DNA of 64,000 nucleotides from Saprospiraceae bacterium (GTDB lineage: Bacteria > Bacteroidota > Bacteroidia > Chitinophagales > Saprospiraceae), in assembly GCA_019638385.1 (NCBI GenBank), contig JAHBTW010000006.1, positions 124,001-188,000 on the forward strand. Direction: 5' to 3'. Under the pieces are notes generated by a model. The model was not told where the DNA came from, searched no databases, and worked only from the letters and a program-made list of their open reading frames with translations. Position 1 is the first letter of the stretch. Each line of letters begins with the position of its first letter. The position numbers were made by a program, and so were the translations under genes. Shown here in pieces: positions 51,736 to 59,444 of this stretch.

Positions 51736-52488
51736 ATGCCGCCACCGCTCCTTATTGACCTGCCCGGCTACGCCTTCGAGATGATCCTCGTGCACGGCGG
51801 CGCTTTCCGCATGGGCTCCCCCGAAGGAGCGGAAGGCGCCTATGATGACGAATATCCTGCCCACGATGTAACTGTCAAAGACTTCTACCTCGGCCGCTAC
51901 CCCGTCACGCAGGCCCTGTGGCGAGCTGTGGCATTGGCCGTGCCGGAGTTCGGCTTAGAGCCGGATCCATCTGGTTTTAAAGGCGACGAACGCCCGGTGG
52001 AAAATGTATCCTGGAACGACATCAAAAAGAAATTTCTGCCCGCCATAGAAAAACTCACAGGCCGCTCCTTTCGGCTTCCCACCGAATCAGAATGGGAGTA
52101 CGCCGCTCAGGGTGGGCCATACCATGCAGAAGGCTATCAATACGCCGGTAGCGACAAGCTACGCGAAGTGGGCTGGTACGACGACAACAGTGGCAATGAA
52201 ACACATCCCGTAGGGCTACTCTACCCCAATGCACTGGGGCTGTACGACATGAGCGGCAACGTGTGGGAGTGGTGCGAGGACGACTGGCACAGCAATTACG
52301 AAGGAGCACCGGATGATGGCAGCGCCTGGATAGAGAGACCTGAGCGGGGCGGCCGCCGCGTGCGGCGCGGCGGCAGCTTCTTCTACGGGCCGCAGTTCTG
52401 CCGCGTAGCGTACCGCCTCAACGACTACCCGGCGACCCGCCATGACGGCGGCGGGTTCCGCCTGGCGTCTCCCTTCCAGTCAGGGTAG
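51736..52488 (+). CDS. DGR target protein, FGE-sulfatase (C-type-lectin) fold
   Basis: The 250 residues form a formylglycine-generating-enzyme family domain: GGAFRMGSPEG...YPAHDVTVKDFYLGRYPVTQALW, FRLPTESEWEYAAQGG, VGWYDDNSGNETHPVG, NALGLYDMSGNVWEWCEDDWH, then RRGGSFFYGPQFCRVAYRLNDYP...GGFRLASPF. This fold is a known display scaffold for DGR variable proteins. The last 45 codons are the variable repeat, matching the template near 54.2 kb. There is no signal peptide, so the protein is probably cytosolic. Enzyme activity is unlikely to be the point; ligand binding through the diversified surface is the inferred role. The gene is followed by accessory and reverse transcriptase genes. Confidence 0.93.
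   Translation: MPPPLLIDLPGYAFEMILVHGGAFRMGSPEGAEGAYDDEYPAHDVTVKDFYLGRYPVTQALWRAVALAVPEFGLEPDPSGFKGDERPVENVSWNDIKKKFLPAIEKLTGRSFRLPTESEWEYAAQGGPYHAEGYQYAGSDKLREVGWYDDNSGNETHPVGLLYPNALGLYDMSGNVWEWCEDDWHSNYEGAPDDGSAWIERPERGGRRVRRGGSFFYGPQFCRVAYRLNDYPATRHDGGGFRLASPFQSG
52345..52479 (+). other. DGR variable repeat (VR)
   Basis: These 135 bases align without gaps to the template 54168-54302. They differ at 21 positions, each an A in the template (A to G, T or C). The 101 non-adenine positions are identical. The changes fall in 14 of 45 codons, eight of them AAC in the template. VR ends 7 bp before the stop codon. Confidence 0.97.
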
Positions 52489-52492
52489 CCTG

Positions 52493-52510
52493 TCCGGCCT
52501 GTCGGTGATC
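52493..52510. repeat. 18-bp sequence after VR, inverted after TR
   Basis: TCCGGCCTGTCGGTGATC here is the exact complement of 54302-54319, which follows the template repeat. Just upstream CAGG-GTAG-CCTG (52481-52492) can form a short hairpin, where other DGRs carry a target-recognition hairpin. Confidence 0.8.
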
Positions 52511-52615
52511 AAAAAAACAGCAAAGTAAGGAAGCGGAGCGCTGCGACGCAGCGAGCGTGGAGGGAGGGACGACCGACAGCGAGCGTAGTGGCAGCGCGAA
52601 GCGTTTATGGTGGGG

Positions 52616-52643
52616 TTTGGGGCGAAGCCCCCAAATTTTTTTT
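52616..52643 (+). terminator. terminator between DGR target gene and HRDC gene
   Basis: TTTGGGGC-GAA-GCCCCCAAA is followed by eight T, a strong rho-independent terminator. The stretch 52511-52615 before it holds no gene that I see. Confidence 0.8.
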
Positions 52644-52726
52644 AAAATGCAGTGCTCGCTACGCAAGGCGTGGTGAACCATCTGGCGGGTTTCACCCGCT
52701 TTCAAAAAATGAAAAAAAATGAAAAA

Positions 52727-53179
52727 ATGCAAGTTCGAACATTTACCATTCCCATCCTCGGCGGCGAGGCGCTGAGCGAGGAGATCAACGTGTTTCTGCG
52801 TTCCAAAAAAGTATTGAGTGTGGACCGACACTTTGTGAGCAACGATCAGGGCGCCTTCTGGTGCTTTTGCATCAGCTACTTAGACGACCGCAACAAAGAG
52901 GAACAGGCCAAGGTGGACTACCGGGACGTGTTGGATCCGGAGTCTTTTAAGCGATTCTCCCAGATGAGAGAAATCCGGAAACAAGCGGCCCAAAAAGAGG
53001 CTGTGCCGGCCTACTCCATTCTCACCAACGAGGAAATGGCCGGGCTGGCCAAAGTGGAAAAATTGGATGCTGCTGCTATGAAAAAGGTCAAGGGAATTGC
53101 GGAGAACAAAATAGAAAAGTACGGGCATTACTTCTTACAACCGCAGGAAGATCATGAAAAGAGCCAATCACCTGATTGA
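52727..53179 (+). CDS. DGR accessory protein, HRDC-domain type
   Basis: The protein (150 residues from ATG 52727; an in-frame ATG lies six codons upstream at 52709) begins MQVRTFTIPILGGEALSEEINVFLRSKKVLSVDRHFV and has FWCFCISYL in a small beta domain. It ends in an HRDC helical bundle (AVPAYSILTNEEMAGLAKVEKLDAAAMKKVKGIAENKIEKYGHYFL). HRDC domains bind nucleic acid in RecQ and RNase D. An HRDC-type gene is a known alternative to Avd as partner of DGR reverse transcriptases. It overlaps the reverse transcriptase gene by 26 bp. Confidence 0.85.
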   Translation: MQVRTFTIPILGGEALSEEINVFLRSKKVLSVDRHFVSNDQGAFWCFCISYLDDRNKEEQAKVDYRDVLDPESFKRFSQMREIRKQAAQKEAVPAYSILTNEEMAGLAKVEKLDAAAMKKVKGIAENKIEKYGHYFLQPQEDHEKSQSPD

Positions 53180-54140
53180 GCGCATCAGCGACCCGGACAA
53201 TCTCCGCTTGGCTTGCTGGAAAGCCGCCAAAGGCAAGCGCCATGCAGCGGAAATACTGCGTTACGCGGAAAATCTGGATAAAAACCTGCTCCTGTTGCGG
53301 GAACAGATTCGATCCGGCGAGGTAGATGTGGGCAATTACCGCTACTTTAAAGTTTATGAGCCGAAGGAGCGGCAAATCTGCGCAAGCGCGTTCCGGGAGC
53401 AAGTGTTGCATCATGCCGTTATGAATGTGTGCCATGAACACTTTGAACGGGTGCAGGTATTTGACAGCTATGCCAGTCGTCCCGGCAAGGGTGTGCATGC
53501 GGCATTGCGCCGGGCGCAAGACTTTACCCGCTGGAATCCCTGGTTTTTGAAATTAGATGTGAAGAAATTTTTTGACAGCGTTCACCACGACACCCTAAAG
53601 GTCCAATTGGCCCGCATGTTCAAGGATTATGCCTTGCTGGATATTTTTGGTCAAATTATTGACAGCTACCAAACTGCTCCCGGCAGGGGCTTGCCTATCG
53701 GCAATCTGAGCAGCCAGTATTTTGCCAATCACTTCCTGGCCGGGCTGGACCATTACATCAAGGAACAATTGGGCTTCAGAGCCTATGTGCGCTATATGGA
53801 CGACATGGTGCTATGGCACAAAGACTGGGAGACCCTCAAGGTCGCACGCCGGTCCATAGCTGTTTATGTGGAAGAAGAATTGAGTTGCACACTGAAACCG
53901 CCCCTGCTCAACAAAACGGCGAGAGGTTTGCCTTTCCTCGGCTACCTGCTCTTTCCACACAAGACGCGGCTCACCCGGCAAAGCCAACGGCGGTTCATTC
54001 GAAAAATCAAATATGTAGAAGAACAATACTACAGCGGTGCCTGGAGCGAAGCCCGGTGCCAACGGCACGCTTTGCCATTATTGGCTTTTTTGCAACATGC
54101 CGACGCGAAAAGGTTTCAGAAAAAGATAATTTTGGAGTAA
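53154..54140 (+). CDS. diversity-generating retroelement reverse transcriptase
   Basis: The 328-residue protein has the reverse transcriptase blocks of the retron/DGR group: RYFKVYEPKERQICASAFREQVLHHAVMN, motif A FLKLDVKKFFDSVHH (134-145), GRGLPIGNLSSQYFANHFL (178-196), catalytic YMDD (214-217) and a short thumb ending FLGYLLFPHKTRL. The IGNLSSQ box is the DGR form of the motif (group II introns have QGxxxSP). It copies the template RNA with errors at adenines and sends the cDNA into VR. It overlaps the HRDC gene by 26 bp and is followed by the template 28 bp downstream. Confidence 0.96.
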   Translation: MKRANHLIERISDPDNLRLACWKAAKGKRHAAEILRYAENLDKNLLLLREQIRSGEVDVGNYRYFKVYEPKERQICASAFREQVLHHAVMNVCHEHFERVQVFDSYASRPGKGVHAALRRAQDFTRWNPWFLKLDVKKFFDSVHHDTLKVQLARMFKDYALLDIFGQIIDSYQTAPGRGLPIGNLSSQYFANHFLAGLDHYIKEQLGFRAYVRYMDDMVLWHKDWETLKVARRSIAVYVEEELSCTLKPPLLNKTARGLPFLGYLLFPHKTRLTRQSQRRFIRKIKYVEEQYYSGAWSEARCQRHALPLLAFLQHADAKRFQKKIILE

Positions 54141-54167
54141 GTTTGCCATCCAAAGGTCAGGCGTCAT

Positions 54168-54302
54168 AAGGGCGACAACCGCGTGCAGCGCGGCGGCAGC
54201 TACTTCAACGAACCGCAGAACTGCCGCGTAGCGTACCGCAACAACGACAACCCGGCGAACCGCAATGACAACAACGGGTTCCGCCTGGCGTCTCCCTTCC
54301 AG
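54168..54302 (+). other. DGR template repeat (TR)
   Basis: This non-coding 135-bp repeat carries 34 adenines and is the donor of VR at 52345-52479. Its virtual translation has an Asn-rich pattern (RNNDNPANRNDNNG), the usual sign of AAC codons that give wide amino-acid choice when adenines are randomised. It lies between the reverse transcriptase and Roco genes. The bases 54320-54479 hold nothing else I can name. Confidence 0.97.
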
Positions 54303-54319
54303 ATCACCGACAGGCCGGA
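54302..54319. repeat. 18-bp sequence after TR, inverted partner of the one after VR
   Basis: GATCACCGACAGGCCGGA is the exact complement of 52493-52510. It begins on the last base of TR. Confidence 0.8.
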
Positions 54320-54479
54320 TGGCTGTACCTGAACAGACGCCTGAGCAGTCTCCGGGCAACCGGGGCGAAGTGGCGTTTCCAAAAACGCATACAGCGGCGG
54401 TATGAGTAGCGCAAGGCGAAAGTTCCGCCGCTTGTTGAGATGCCGTCCTGTGAAATAAGGAAAAGAAAACCGCATTCGG

Positions 54480-56978
54480 ATGGAAAACACAAACACCCTC
54501 GTCGCTCAAATCGAAACCCTCGTCGGGCGCCCGCTGAACCGCACGCCGCAACGCGGCGATGATCCCTTATCCTCGGTGATGCCCTACAAAGAAAATTGCC
54601 CCAAGTACGCTGTGGATGAGGACGGCCGTCTCATAGGATTGAACCTTGCTGATACCGGTATAGACGACGATGTGTGGCAAAAAATACTCGCCCTGCCAGG
54701 AATGGCCGAGCACCTGCAGGCACTCAACCTCAGCGACAATAAATTGAGCACCTTCCGCTTCCCCAATGGCGGCTTGCGCCGACTCCACATGCTCAATCTG
54801 GCGGATAATCAACTCAAGGAGTTTGCCCTGCCTGACGGAATGTCTGCGCTGACAGACGTCAATCTCGAAGGCAATCCTATGGAAAATCCCGGCCCGGAAA
54901 TTATCCGTCAGGGCAAAGCCGCAGTGCTCCGCTTCCTGCGGGAACTCAGCCGGCAGGGCGTCATAGAAGTGTTCGAGGTCAAGATGCTCATTGTAGGGGA
55001 GGGCGAAACCGGGAAGACCACCCTTTGGAAACTGCTTCAGGCCCCCGATCATCCGGTACCTGATGAACTGCAATCCACTGTTGGTATCCAGATCAAGGAG
55101 GGATGGGGTTTTGAGCATCCCGCACGGCCGGGAGAGAAGTTTTTGGTCAACCTTTGGGATTTTGGGGGGCAGGATATACAATACATGACACACCAGTTCT
55201 TCCTCACCCGACGCTCATTTTATGTACTGTTGGCCGACGGGCGGCGCCAGGTGGCAAATTTTTCTTATTGGTTCAAAGTCATCAGTCTCTTGGGCTGTGA
55301 AGAAGAAATAGCTGAGGGAGAAGATGAAGCATTCGAACGATTACCAGTATTAGTTGTACTCAATGAAAAGGGCGCCCCGATAACGCGCTTGCCGTACGAC
55401 CCGGAAACAGTTGCCGAGGATTATCCCAAATTAAAGATCATCCGCAGGGAAGTTGACTTTAAAATAAAAACCGACGGCCGTTTCAATGCTTTGCGAGACA
55501 CTATCCAGGATGTGCTCAGCAGCCAAATGAAGCATTTGCCGCTCAAATTCCCGGCCAATTGGAATGAAGTCCGCCTGGAGCTGTACCGCTTGCGCGAAAC
55601 GGAAAACCATATTGACTCCGCCCGGTTTGAGCGCATTTGCACAGATTGCGGCGTGATGGAAAAGCAAAGCCGCCAAGACCTGAGCCGGTGGCTGCACAAC
55701 CTGGGCGTAATCCTGCATTTCCAGGATGACCCTGCGCTGGCCGATTTTATTGTCCTCAATCCGCAGTGGGCTTCCAATGCGGTCTATGAGATCATGCGGC
55801 ATAAAGAAGTGCTGGACAATGCCGGGCGCTTTCAGCGCAGCTTGTTGCGCAAGGTATGGTCAGACAGCGGGTATTCGGATGCGGAACAGGGCAAGCTGCT
55901 CAACCTCATGCTCAAAGATAACTTCGAGGTTTGTTTTCAAACCTTCGAACACGGTCGGGAAATATACATAGCCCCTCAATTGCTGCCCGACAACCGCCCG
56001 GAAGCGTACCAGTGGCTACAAGAAAAAACCACCCTGCGCTACACCTATCAGTATCCATTTATGCCCATCGGGATCATCGGACGGCTCATCGTGCGACTAC
56101 ATGATGACATTGAGGAGCTGCAAGGGCGCAAGATGATTTGGGTGAAAGGCGCTATTCTGGCAAAAGATGGGTGCCGGGCGCAGATTTCGGAAACCGATGA
56201 TCCGCAAGACGGCCGGAAGCTCATCCGCATAGAGGTACAAGGCGACGGAGTGGAGGAGCGGAAAAATACCCTGCGTGACATCCGCCAGGAACTCGACAGG
56301 ATTCATTCCCGCTCGTTTCCCACCCTAAAGGTTTTCCAGAAAATTCCCTGCATTTGCTCCCAGTGCAGCGCCGCTGCCATACCCCGTGAGTTTGATGTGG
56401 CCGATTTGAGAAATCGCAGCAAGTCCACCATAGAGTGCCCCAAGAGCAGCGTGGATATTAAGGTTCGGCAATTGCTGGAGGGCTTCTTCCCCGAAGAAGG
56501 TCGCTTGGCGATAGAGAAAAAAGGGGGTGGCCGGTCAAAAAAAATTTTCTTCTCCTATTCCAAACACGACAGGCAATGGCTGGATCAATTGCTCAAGCAT
56601 CTGGCGTCCCTGCGCTACAACGAGAGAATTCAGCCCTGGAATGACGCCGACATCCTGCCCGGTGACGACTGGAACGACGCCATCACCCGGGAGCTGGCCG
56701 AAGCTGATATCATCATCCTGTTGGTCAGTTCTGATTTCCTGGCCACGCCGTACATCCAAAGCGTAGAGATCAAAAGCGCCATGGAGCGGCACGAACAGAG
56801 CGAAGCAAGGGTCATTCCTATCATATTGAAGCCCTGCGACTGGCAAGATATGCCCTTCGGCAAATTGAACGGACTACCTTTCAAAGGACAACCTGTTTCC
56901 AAATGGGCAGATAGGGATGATGCATGGCTGGCAGTAGTTCAGGGCATCAAAAAAATTGTGGAAGATTTTACGACATAA
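54480..56978 (+). CDS. LRR-Roc-COR-TIR (Roco) signalling protein
   Basis: The 832 residues are laid out as short leucine-rich repeats (LQALNLSDNKLSTF, LHMLNLADNQLKEF, LTDVNLEGNPM; 45-135), a Roc GTPase with P-loop GEGETGKTT (173-181) and DFGGQD (227-232), and a COR region (LPLKFPANWNEVRLELYRL ... IVLNPQWASNAVYEIM). A Cys-containing linker (CICSQCSAA) leads to a C-terminal TIR domain (KKIFFSYSKHDRQWLDQLLKHLASL ... NDAITRELAEADIIILLVSSDFLATPYIQSVEIKSAM). The likely NADase glutamate is Glu 763 in SVEIKSAM. LRR/NTPase/TIR architectures act in cell-suicide immunity. It lies 177 bp after TR on the same strand, so it is probably a functional partner of the diversified protein. Confidence 0.9.
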   Translation: MENTNTLVAQIETLVGRPLNRTPQRGDDPLSSVMPYKENCPKYAVDEDGRLIGLNLADTGIDDDVWQKILALPGMAEHLQALNLSDNKLSTFRFPNGGLRRLHMLNLADNQLKEFALPDGMSALTDVNLEGNPMENPGPEIIRQGKAAVLRFLRELSRQGVIEVFEVKMLIVGEGETGKTTLWKLLQAPDHPVPDELQSTVGIQIKEGWGFEHPARPGEKFLVNLWDFGGQDIQYMTHQFFLTRRSFYVLLADGRRQVANFSYWFKVISLLGCEEEIAEGEDEAFERLPVLVVLNEKGAPITRLPYDPETVAEDYPKLKIIRREVDFKIKTDGRFNALRDTIQDVLSSQMKHLPLKFPANWNEVRLELYRLRETENHIDSARFERICTDCGVMEKQSRQDLSRWLHNLGVILHFQDDPALADFIVLNPQWASNAVYEIMRHKEVLDNAGRFQRSLLRKVWSDSGYSDAEQGKLLNLMLKDNFEVCFQTFEHGREIYIAPQLLPDNRPEAYQWLQEKTTLRYTYQYPFMPIGIIGRLIVRLHDDIEELQGRKMIWVKGAILAKDGCRAQISETDDPQDGRKLIRIEVQGDGVEERKNTLRDIRQELDRIHSRSFPTLKVFQKIPCICSQCSAAAIPREFDVADLRNRSKSTIECPKSSVDIKVRQLLEGFFPEEGRLAIEKKGGGRSKKIFFSYSKHDRQWLDQLLKHLASLRYNERIQPWNDADILPGDDWNDAITRELAEADIIILLVSSDFLATPYIQSVEIKSAMERHEQSEARVIPIILKPCDWQDMPFGKLNGLPFKGQPVSKWADRDDAWLAVVQGIKKIVEDFTT

Positions 56979-57106
56979 GCTGTGTAGATGCCAATAACCG
57001 CACTGCCGTCACACCTCGTGCGGCCTATCCTGCGGGTTCTACCGCACGCCGGCAGGTACATGAAACGCGGTATCGCAACCAAGGTTGGGCAGACAAAACG
57101 ACCATC

Positions 57107-57559
57107 ATGAAAGGTACATCGGATAAGACGAACTTACGGCCGCTCCTCCTCCTCGCCATCGGCAACGACGCCCGGCAAGACGACGGCCTCGGCTGGGCCT
57201 ACGCACGCGCGCTTGAAGCGCAGGGCAGGTTTGACGGCGCCGTAGAGTACCGCTATCAACTTCAGATCGAAGATGCCGACCTCATTGCCGCTTACGATAC
57301 CGTTGTTTTTGCGGATGCCTCCAAAACGGCGCTGTCGGAGGGGTATGCGTTTACCCGCTTAACGCCGGCATTGGAATTTGCTTTTAGTACGCACGCCCTG
57401 TCGCCCGCTGCCGTACTTGCGCTATGCGAAACGGTGTATGGGCGCTGCCCGGAGGCCTGGCTACTGACCATCGGCGGGGAAGCGTGGGAACTGGCATTTG
57501 GACTGAGCGAGGCCGGGGAACGCAACCTGGCGGCGGCGCTGGCAGCGCAACCATTCTAA
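57107..57559 (+). CDS. hoxW: hydrogenase maturation protease (HoxW-like)
   Basis: This 150-residue protein belongs to the HyaD/HycI family that clips the C-terminal extension of the large subunit after nickel insertion. Metal and substrate residues are visible in LLLAIGNDARQDDGLGW (GN, then DDG), VVFADAS and STHALSPAAVLAL (His). HoxH in this window has a 24-residue extension for it to cut. A longer frame begins at 56924 inside the Roco gene; the ATG at 57107 gives the normal family length. The retroelement and Roco gene lie between it and hoxH. Confidence 0.88.
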   Translation: MKGTSDKTNLRPLLLLAIGNDARQDDGLGWAYARALEAQGRFDGAVEYRYQLQIEDADLIAAYDTVVFADASKTALSEGYAFTRLTPALEFAFSTHALSPAAVLALCETVYGRCPEAWLLTIGGEAWELAFGLSEAGERNLAAALAAQPF

Positions 57560-57661
57560 GGTTTTACAGCCTTGTTACATCCTTTTACAAGTCATATCAA
57601 TGCCCGTTCCGCATGGCTCTTACTTTTGTCGCTGTGCTGAGTTTTTGTTACTTTTGCAAAT

Positions 57662-58570
57662 ATGCAGGGAAGTATTATAAAAAGAATGATCCGGTTTGCG
57701 CTGTTGTTTCTGATGGGCTTGTTGCTCATGCAGTTTGTCTGGCGCGTATCTGCAACGGATGGAGCGGAAACCGACCTGGCGCCTGAAAAGGTAAACCTGG
57801 CACTGCGCCGTACGGCGCATTATTTGCTGGCAGCGTCGGGGGACAGCACCTCGCGGATTCCACCGGTGCAGCAAATCGGGCGCAACGGCTGGCTTATTCG
57901 CCTTGATCCCTCCTTCAACTACGACACGCTGCCTTCGCTTTTGCAGGCATCGTTTGATCTGCACGGCATTCGCGAAAATTACGATGTGGCTATCCTGCGC
58001 TGCTCCGACGGCGAACTTCAATTAGGCTATTCCTATCTTGATTTTGCACATAACAAAGAGGCGCCCTGCGGCGGGCGAGACCTGGCCGTAGATTGCTACA
58101 ATCTGCAAGTGACGTTTCCCGAGCGGGTGAATAAAAAGGGAGGAATAGCAGCGCCCGGTTGGACTTTTGCTTTCGCAGGGTTGTTGGCGGTTGCTTTTTT
58201 TGTTATGAAACGGAGAGACCGGCCCACGCCGGATGCTGCGCCAATCCCGGCAGCAACAACAGCGGAGACGGATTGGCTGCACTTCGGCCATTCGCGGCTC
58301 CATGTAGCCAACCATCGCCTGATGTGCGGCGACGACACGACCGTACAGTTGACCTATCGGGAGGCAAAACTCCTGCAATTGTTTGCTAACCATCCCAACC
58401 AACTGCTGCAACGCAATTTCATCATCGAAAACGTATGGGCCGACGAAGGCATTCTCGTCGGGCGCAGTGTGGATATGTTTGTATCGCGGCTGCGGAAAAA
58501 GCTACAAGCCGATCCTTCGCTGGGCATCGTGGCGGTGCATGGGCTGGGGTACCGGTTGGAAGTGGGTTAA
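57662..58570 (+). CDS. membrane-tethered winged-helix transcriptional regulator
   Basis: Residues 1-30 include one membrane helix (MIRFALLFLMGLLLMQFVW). A roughly 120-residue extracytoplasmic domain has ARR/YLLAASGDSTSRIPPVQQIG and the paired cysteines of ILRCSDG, EAPCGG and VDCYN. A second helix (GWTFAFAGLLAVAFFVMKRRDR) follows. The cytoplasmic C-terminus is an OmpR-type winged helix (MCGDDTTVQLTYREAKLLQLFANHPNQLLQRNFIIENVW ... GRSVDMFVSRLRKKLQAD). It is thus a one-component sensor, with the DNA-binding domain at the opposite end from ToxR/CadC. Its target is unknown. An ATG eight codons in (57686) is equally possible. It converges on the next gene with a 4-bp overlap. Confidence 0.82.
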   Translation: MQGSIIKRMIRFALLFLMGLLLMQFVWRVSATDGAETDLAPEKVNLALRRTAHYLLAASGDSTSRIPPVQQIGRNGWLIRLDPSFNYDTLPSLLQASFDLHGIRENYDVAILRCSDGELQLGYSYLDFAHNKEAPCGGRDLAVDCYNLQVTFPERVNKKGGIAAPGWTFAFAGLLAVAFFVMKRRDRPTPDAAPIPAATTAETDWLHFGHSRLHVANHRLMCGDDTTVQLTYREAKLLQLFANHPNQLLQRNFIIENVWADEGILVGRSVDMFVSRLRKKLQADPSLGIVAVHGLGYRLEVG

Positions 58571-59358
58571 ACGGAAGCCAAAAACGCGTCTATCTCCCGG
58601 TTGTATGCCTCCGGCTCCTCCACACAAGCGGTGTGGCCGGCGCCTTCGATGTGTCGGAGTATCGAGCCGGGAATGCGGCCATGAATGAACGCGGCCTTTT
58701 CCGGCGTGGTGGCTTTGTCCTGTGTGCCGACGAGGATGAGCGTGGGGCACTGAATGCGCTGGATTTCCTCCTCCACTCCCTTGCGTTGGAGAACGCCCGT
58801 CACTGCCCGAACGATGGTTTTGGGATTGCGCTCCAGATTGGCCCGCCAGATTGCCCGCTCCTCCCGGCGTGCAGGGTCTTGCAGGAATTTTTCACCAAAC
58901 ATGATCTTCATCACCGGCCCGGTGACGGCGGACACGCCGAAGAGTTTGACCAAGGTGTTGAGAATGCCGTATTTGAAGGTGTTCGGCTCCGGCTGGGCAG
59001 AAGTTTCCATCAAAATAAGCGAGCGCAGCAGGTCGGGCCGACGGGCCGCTATGCGCATGCCGATGAAACCGCCCATGGAAAGCCCCCCGAAATGTACGCT
59101 TCCCTGCCCCAATTGTTCGATGAGAGCCACGGCGTCTTCATACTGGCTGTCCATGTCGTAGCCTCCGACAGTTACCTCTGAGCGGCCTTGTCCGCGATGA
59201 TCGTAGGTCACTATCCGGTAGCGGTCTTTGAGGTGTTCCAACTGTTTGTGAAACATATCGCCGCTCCACAGCAGGCCGTGCGCCAACACGATGGTTTCTG
59301 CGCCGGCGCCGTGGATTTCATAATAGAAATTGCAGTTGTTGATTTGGATGAAGGGCAT
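58567..59358 (-). CDS. alpha/beta hydrolase
   Basis: The 263 residues have the alpha/beta hydrolase order: oxyanion VLAHGLLWSGDMFHKQLEHL, YDHRGQGRSE, nucleophile elbow FGGLSMGGFIGMRIA (Ser), acid LILVGTQDKATTPEKA (Asp), and final His in IEGAGHTACVEEPEAYN. The catalytic triad is complete. It is similar to 3-oxoadipate enol-lactonase and haloperoxidase-like hydrolases, but the substrate cannot be told. It lies downstream of dnaK past a terminator and overlaps the convergent regulator gene by 4 bp. Confidence 0.92.
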   Translation of the reverse strand: MPFIQINNCNFYYEIHGAGAETIVLAHGLLWSGDMFHKQLEHLKDRYRIVTYDHRGQGRSEVTVGGYDMDSQYEDAVALIEQLGQGSVHFGGLSMGGFIGMRIAARRPDLLRSLILMETSAQPEPNTFKYGILNTLVKLFGVSAVTGPVMKIMFGEKFLQDPARREERAIWRANLERNPKTIVRAVTGVLQRKGVEEEIQRIQCPTLILVGTQDKATTPEKAAFIHGRIPGSILRHIEGAGHTACVEEPEAYNREIDAFLASV

Positions 59359-59381
59359 GAAAGGCCGATTTGGTGATAAAA

Positions 59382-59426
59382 AAAAGTCCCGGATTTCGGC
59401 ACAAAGGTCGAAAGTCCGGGACTTTT
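59382..59426 (-). terminator. dnaK terminator
   Basis: AAAAGTCCCGGA (59382-59393) pairs with TCCGGGACTTTT (59415-59426), extended by TTTCG/CGAAA inside. A/T runs on both sides make it effective in both directions. It lies 18 bp past the dnaK stop. Confidence 0.85.
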
Positions 59427-59444
59427 AAAGTATGGTTTGGATAA

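Noticed and set aside
54078..54551. Open frames running through the template repeat
   Set aside because: They are antisense or out-of-frame readings of TR and the end of the reverse transcriptase gene. TR acts as a non-coding template.
54480..56978. A second DGR variable repeat in the Roco gene
   Set aside because: I saw no stretch in it that aligns with TR; only the FGE-type gene carries VR.
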